Under the pieces are notes generated by a model. That model did no database searches. It was not told where the DNA came from and saw only the letters and a list, made by a program, of their open reading frames with translations. A stretch of DNA of 33,324 bases from the NCBI GenBank assembly GCA_019649035.1, contig BMAT01004252.1:7306-40629 (forward strand). The letters run 5' to 3'. Position numbers and translations under genes: made by a program. Positions 28,769 to 33,324 of this stretch are shown here, in pieces (the stretch's first letter is position 1; every line of letters begins with the position of its first letter). Origin of the DNA: Elysia marginata (Eukaryota; Mollusca; Gastropoda; Plakobranchidae).

Positions 28769-31519
28769 CTAGAATAAAGGGTAACATTCGTTTTTTCACA
28801 GTCTTGCTCGTCAAATTAAAAAAAATATTTGTTTAGTTATAGTTTCCTGGCATTCTAATATCCATAAGCTATTCAGAAAAAACTTTTTGTTAAAGAGAAA
28901 GGGTCTATGTAAACATACTGACCTCTTTTTTATAACAGAACCTGTTTGTCGGTCGCTTAAAAGCATAGCTTTTAAATATATTTGAACCTAAATAACCATT
29001 TGTACTTTACTAATAAAATTCCGCTGATTTTCTGTGAATAAAAAATTAATTGACTCTCAGGCTCTTGGCTACATATAAAAATACATTATAGAGGGCATAT
29101 TGCAATTATGACCTTTTTTTTCAAGCAAATACACAATTGATCTTTTTTAACCTACTCTTTCCAGAAAACAACAATGGTTGTAACAACATGTTCAATTGAA
29201 GACTTGTGGCGCAGGTAAAAACAAAAGTAAAGAATTTTCCCTTGTAAAAGTGTTTAGGTATCCTTCTGATTAATTAATAATGAACCCTAAGATAAATGCA
29301 AACAATGGACTGAATTAATATAGAACACTTAGCCATTTAAGAACAAAACACAAACAGAGAGTCATCGGCGAACCTCTTTGTATCCGCCTCTCTCGTTGGC
29401 AGCCTGGTCGAAATCTTTGTCAAAGTTATAGTCGATTTTCTCAAAGCCCAGGTTTCCATTCGTGAAGGCTGTCCTTCTGACACCGAGCGCTTTGGCCCCA
29501 TCGTTAGCGAGAAGGTCAGATCGAGCAATCTCTCCGTCCGATCCCAGGCCCGAGGCACGCCGACTCTCCTGGTCATTCTGTCGGCGTGTGTCCAGATTCC
29601 ATTTCCCAGATTGCTGCTGGTATTTGTCTCTCTGCAGAACAAGGGGCGTTTATATAATGTCGACGATTAACATGCAAACAAAATTAAGTTTAACGGATAA
29701 TTATTGACATAAGAAAAAATAGTTTGATCTAACAACCGCCAATACTCATATCGGGTTTAGCAACTATGAAAAAGAATTACATCTCTGTTGAAATACATTT
29801 AGATCATTATCACGCAAGCGGTAGTGCAGTTGCCCGCTATACTAGGTTCGATCTCCAGTCTGGACAATATTTTATTTACTCCCTTGTCCCCACCCAACAC
29901 TTCCATTATAGGGTAACCAGGTCTCTTGAGACTCGGCGAAAGTAAAGGCGGACTGGAAAACAAAGGCAAGCTAGGTTTACCTGGCTGTGCCCTGTGCTTG
30001 AAAAATAACGACCCCGCTCCTGGTTGTCGTGCGCTCGTCTTGAATTTGGGAAAATTTAATCTTTTTTACATTCAAGCTTACTTTTCTTTGAAGCGCAACG
30101 GTTTCGTTACATTATAGTCGTATTACTATTTCATGCACCGTGGCTTAAACCATTAGAACTACACAGAAGTAGCCTTTACCTCGTTGAGTAAAAAGATTTA
30201 GATTATTTACAATAATTTTCTTTTTCCTAATCAAATTCATCTCGTCTCTCTATTCAGTATTATTTCTATAGGTAAACTGATACAAATTCTTTTATACCTT
30301 TATACTATACTCACTACCCTTTTTGTTTCCTTTATCTCTCATCTTTTTGGTAAGCAACACCTTTAAATTTTTATGATCATCATACATTTTGAATGTTTAA
30401 CCTTTTTCTTTATTCTTAACGACAATATTTTACTGCAGACATTTTTTAAAGTGGTTTTTATATGAAATAATTCTTACACACTTCTTAGATATATATTTTT
30501 GTACTGCAACCTCCAGCTGCACCTACCTTCTCCTGGCCCTTGCTCTCTTCCTGCAGGCTGCTGTTGTCCTTCTCTGCCTCCGTGGCAGCTGCTTGTCTTC
30601 TCTGCTGGTCCTGCCTGGCCGCCCCCTGCTCCTGTTGGACGGCGTCTCTCAGAAACAGGTCATCTCGGCGGTCAGTGCGAGCCTGATGCTGGTCAATGAT
30701 GGACGACTGGTTTTGCCAGCAAGATGGATGGGAGAATGTAGGATTACTATGATGCATGTATCGAAGTTGTTGGAAGTAAAATTACTGTTGTAGCTTGTTG
30801 CCGTGACACCTTGCAGTAGAAAACCGAATCATATCATTAACAACAAACTTAAGACGTTATTTTTTGCAAATCTTTCTCCCTCTCTCTCTCCCTTCGTATT
30901 CTTCATGCTCTGCGCTTCAGTATATCTATGTTTTCAGTTGATTCATAAACTTTGAAAATAATCCAACTAAAGTGGCTAAATATCTTAAAGATAATGCAAC
31001 ACGTATGAATACATTCTTGTTGGAATAATTTCATACCTCTAAAGCCATAGACAACCTTCGTCTCGCTGCAACCTACAAATCTACCAATAAAAGGCTTTAC
31101 ATTTTTTTTTAGAATGGTCTATATGAGGGGTGAACTTCGCATGAAGGCTAGGACAATGTTATTTACCCACTTGTATTTTTTAAGTAAGCCTGTAATTTTT
31201 TTTAATCTTAGTGAGCGCCGAGAACGGAATGCGGTAGATGTAAAACATTTTTCGAAACTTGCAACTTTGTAAATTCTTTTAAGATGAAAGTATTTTATCA
31301 GAGACTTACGTCAACGGTTCCTCTCTGGAAATCCTCGCCGTCTCCGAACTGGGCTCTAGGTGCCTGGCCACCGAAGTTGCCACCTTGGAACACATTGCCA
31401 CCGCCCACGGCTCTACTTTTGCCAATATTGCTGCCTCCAAAAATGTCTTTGTTGCTGCCTCCAAAATCACCGAGGCCCACACCGAACTGGCTGCTGCCCC
31501 TAAACAAATTGTTCAGGGT
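27029..31519 (-). CDS. Gene C: LEA-like hydrophilic protein, paralogue of gene B (5' end outside the window)
   Basis: Four exons join in frame, all at phase 0: 31310-31519, 30527-30706, 29374-29631 and 27029-28768 (70+60+86+579 codons plus TAA), giving at least 795 residues. The signal-peptide exon expected from gene B was not found before the window's end. The chain has no cysteine. It starts Gly/Ser-rich (DFGGSNKDIFGGSNIGK), then becomes Gln/Arg/Asp-rich and helical (KDAAYRGAQDVASKKG). It carries NKYYGGAETGKG at about 343-354 of the partial protein, a Gly/Tyr/Pro-rich stretch (GGYGGYPTQPGVYGRGGHAP) longer than in gene B, KQFYHDKNQGG at about 568-578 followed by YNR, and ends in a Ser/Gly-rich tail (STQFGNYW). 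Motif order and a second aligned block (INYKFNKKF in B, IDYNFDKDF in C) make paralogy with gene B clear. Secretion is inferred from B. The family is not recognised. Confidence 0.82.
29374..29631 (-). CDS. Gene C exon aligning with gene B around its NYKFNKKF block
   Basis: The acceptor is TTCTGCAG|AGA. The donor GAG|GTTCGC is weak after the GT, but it preserves phase 0, and the frame meets a stop three codons later. The 86 codons run from RDKYQQQSGKWNLDTRRQND to NERGGYKE. Confidence 0.75.
29818..29856 (+). mobile_element. Degenerate tRNA-like SINE head in gene C intron
   Basis: GCGGTAGTGCAGTTGCCCG resembles an A box and GGTTCGATCTCC (29845) is a near-consensus B box. The start-to-start spacing (about 27 bp) is shorter than in a tRNA, so part has been lost. 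The extent of the body is unclear. Confidence 0.4.
30527..30706 (-). CDS. Gene C exon, Gln/Arg/Glu-rich
   Basis: Acceptor AAAACCAG|TCG with a pyrimidine-rich stretch about 15-30 bp upstream, and donor AAG|GTAGGT. The 60 codons encode SSIIDQHQARTDRRDDLFLR, then a Gln-rich helix, ending ESKGQEK. GC is far above the flanking introns. Confidence 0.75.
31310..31519 (-). CDS. Gene C, most upstream exon seen (Gly/Ser/Phe-rich)
   Basis: The donor GAC|GTAAGT is strong. The acceptor chosen is ATTTTAG|ACC (31519), which gives phase 0 and 70 codons starting TLNNLFRGSSQFG. A second AG 15 bp inside (TTTAG|GGGC) would need a different phase. FGGSN is repeated twice. Confidence 0.7.
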
Positions 31520-32106
31520 CTAAAATTGCTTGATAAATAACTATTGGTTATAAAAATTGTTATGCACTACATTAGAGTTGCTTTGGACTAAAGGCAATCA
31601 AGAATAATTATAAGGAAAAAGTATGGTACAAAGACTTTGATGCACACTTTTTTCTTCTTTCATTGTAATCAATAAGAGTTTATTAGTTTAAAGACAGAAA
31701 AGTTCACCTATATAAATTATATAGATACAACCAATGAATTTGGGGAGAAATTTCATTGGGTAATAGAGCCCAGCCTTCATTAATATAAAAATGATGAGAT
31801 TAGCAGCTTTGTTTTAACACTAAGCTTCCTTACATGAAAACAATGTAACGCTAATGCTAGCAAAACAATAAAAAGGAGATTTTTTTCTCAACAATGTCTT
31901 TGAATAAGCGAAGCAAATATGAGGCATTCCCAAAAGTTGGTCCATGAAACATGGACATTGAGGTGAAAAAATTAAACTCCCCCAAAGCACTTTAAATTGG
32001 GTCAATGGTATAGAGAAATTATCTATCTTAACTAATGTGAAAGAAAAAAGATTTAAAAAATTACCCTTGTAAAGGTAAAAGCCGTTATAGTTACAGCTCC
32101 GTTCAT
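31520..32106. other. Gene C upstream intron; no exon recognised
   Basis: AT-rich. A 113-codon minus frame at 31820-32161 has intergenic composition, does not resemble gene B's N-terminus and has no convincing splice sites. The signal-peptide exon of gene C is therefore probably beyond 33324. Confidence 0.5.
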
Positions 32107-33210
32107 ATTGAGGACATAACGATTCACTCCGATAGGAGTTTATAAATCTAAAAGTATGCATGTTTTATGGGATATTTGTGGTAGGAGGTTTTAGGCTACC
32201 CATTATTGAAACACAACAACAGTTCTTATGAGTTTCACTCAGTTTATTTTTTTTGTAGAGGCAAAAATGTGGCGAAACATGCTGTGTTTATGGGAACCCA
32301 ATACTGAAAAGTTTAAAATTTCCATAAATATTTCACAGATTCTATTCAAATTTGAATAAAATTATCTTAAGTTCACACTAGACCTTGCAAGTATGAAAGT
32401 TTTCAATTAGTTATATTTTCAACAATGGGAACATAATGTCACTTTTCGGACATAACGTTCACTACAAAAGTGTAATTATTAAAAGATTATATTAGAAATA
32501 AAAAACACGAGCTTTTTGCAGGTTTATTTGTGATCAATTTATGTTTTCAAAGGTCTAGAGGGACAATTTTGATAAAACACGGTATATTTTCACTTTTTTC
32601 CATAATCTAAACACGTATCATTGAGGACATAACGTTCACTACAGAAAAAACCACCAAGTTCTCTTTAAAAAATCTAGATCTAGATTTAGATCTTATCATA
32701 CACAGTATAAGCCTTGAATCTTCTCTCTTATAAACATTGTCGATACATTTTTACACACTACTGCTACTTAAAATCTCAGGTTATTTTTTTGGACATAACA
32801 CTCACTCCGCAAAGTTCTCGTTAGATCTATTTTTTCAAACCTAGATCTAGTTCCAGAAATACACATTTTCCTATTCTATATACCCTAAGAACAACTTTTT
32901 TGATAAATTTACTTCCTTTTGTGTTGATAGGCTTATATTAGTTGAAAAATGCTATTGCAGTCTGGACATAACATTCACTACAAAGAAAAATTGTTGTGAA
33001 TTTCCTTTGTTCTTATTCCCATGATTTTAGGCAAACTCATCATGAAAATGATTGTAGTTCAAGAATCTATAGAACAGGTGGAAGTTTCTACAAAAAAAAG
33101 TTTGATGCTGCAGCCATTCTTTTTATGAATGTAGCTTCATCAGTTTTAGGACATAACGCAGTTTTGCGGACATAACGCCACTCCAAACATTCACTCCGAT
33201 AGATCTAATC
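32107..33210. repeat. Divergent tandem repeat, about 170-185 bp units with a conserved GGACATAACGTTCACTAC box
   Basis: The box or clear variants occur at about 32112, 32448, 32625, 32791, 32964, 33149 and 33168. Steps are about 336 (twice 168), 177, 166, 173 and 185 bp. Sequence after the box is also related between units: AAGTTCTC followed by ATCTAGATC or AGATCTA in two units, and CACTCCGATAG in the first and last. Unit bodies are otherwise diverged and AT-rich. The array lies in the upstream intron or 5' flank of gene C and may continue past the window. Confidence 0.7.
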
Positions 33211-33324
33211 GCTTGCTCTGAAAATTTGCTGAGATAAGGCTTATGTGGTCAATATTTTCAAATGTAAAACCAAATTGTGTACTGAATTAAGCTATAAAGA
33301 GGTTTATGGTTGTACCTTATATTA

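Overview
The window looks like nuclear DNA from an animal. It has AT-rich intergenic and intronic sequence, spliced genes with GT...AG introns, a TATA-type promoter, long tetra-, tri- and dinucleotide microsatellites, tRNA-derived SINEs and a non-autonomous DNA transposon. The (TCTA)n/(GATA)n/(TCA)n load and the SINE style would fit a mollusc, perhaps a gastropod, but this is an impression; nothing in the window fixes the taxon.

Three protein-coding genes can be reconstructed, all on the minus strand and head to tail. Gene A (coding 370-3926, 3' end not assigned) encodes a hydrophilic, probably intracellular protein of at least 526 residues, with a charged N-terminal helix region and a repeated R-x-x-I-x-P-G-x-S-x-F box. 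Gene B (coding 9329-13905; promoter and 5' UTR exon near 15.8-15.9 kb) encodes a complete 796-residue protein with a signal peptide. Gene C (coding 27029-31519, 5' end outside the window) encodes at least 795 residues of a protein clearly related to B. Every splice junction listed keeps the reading frame by phase.

B and C are the most interesting content. They are tandem paralogues: large, extremely hydrophilic, rich in Ala/Asn/Gln/Lys/Arg/Asp/Glu, without cysteine in the mature chain, and with charged helical stretches reminiscent of LEA-type proteins. They share two blocks in the same order, KYYGG-x-E-x-GKG and KQF-x-H-x-KN-x-GG followed by YNR, and both end in Ser/Gly/Arg-rich tails. B is predicted to be secreted, and by homology C should be too. 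I do not recognise the family. A secreted matrix, mucus, egg-coat or cuticle-like role is only a guess.

Layout: 1-3943 gene A; 3944-9030 intergenic with a (TCTA)n and a (TCA)n array; 9033-15880 gene B with a piggyBac-like MITE in one intron; 15.9-26.6 kb intergenic with GA-rich arrays, one assembly gap (16335-16442), a dispersed repeat present twice (one copy split by a SINE with a target-site duplication) and a strong hairpin; 26.6-31.5 kb gene C; 32.1-33.2 kb a divergent repeat array of roughly 170-185 bp units marked by a GGACATAACGTTCACTAC box.
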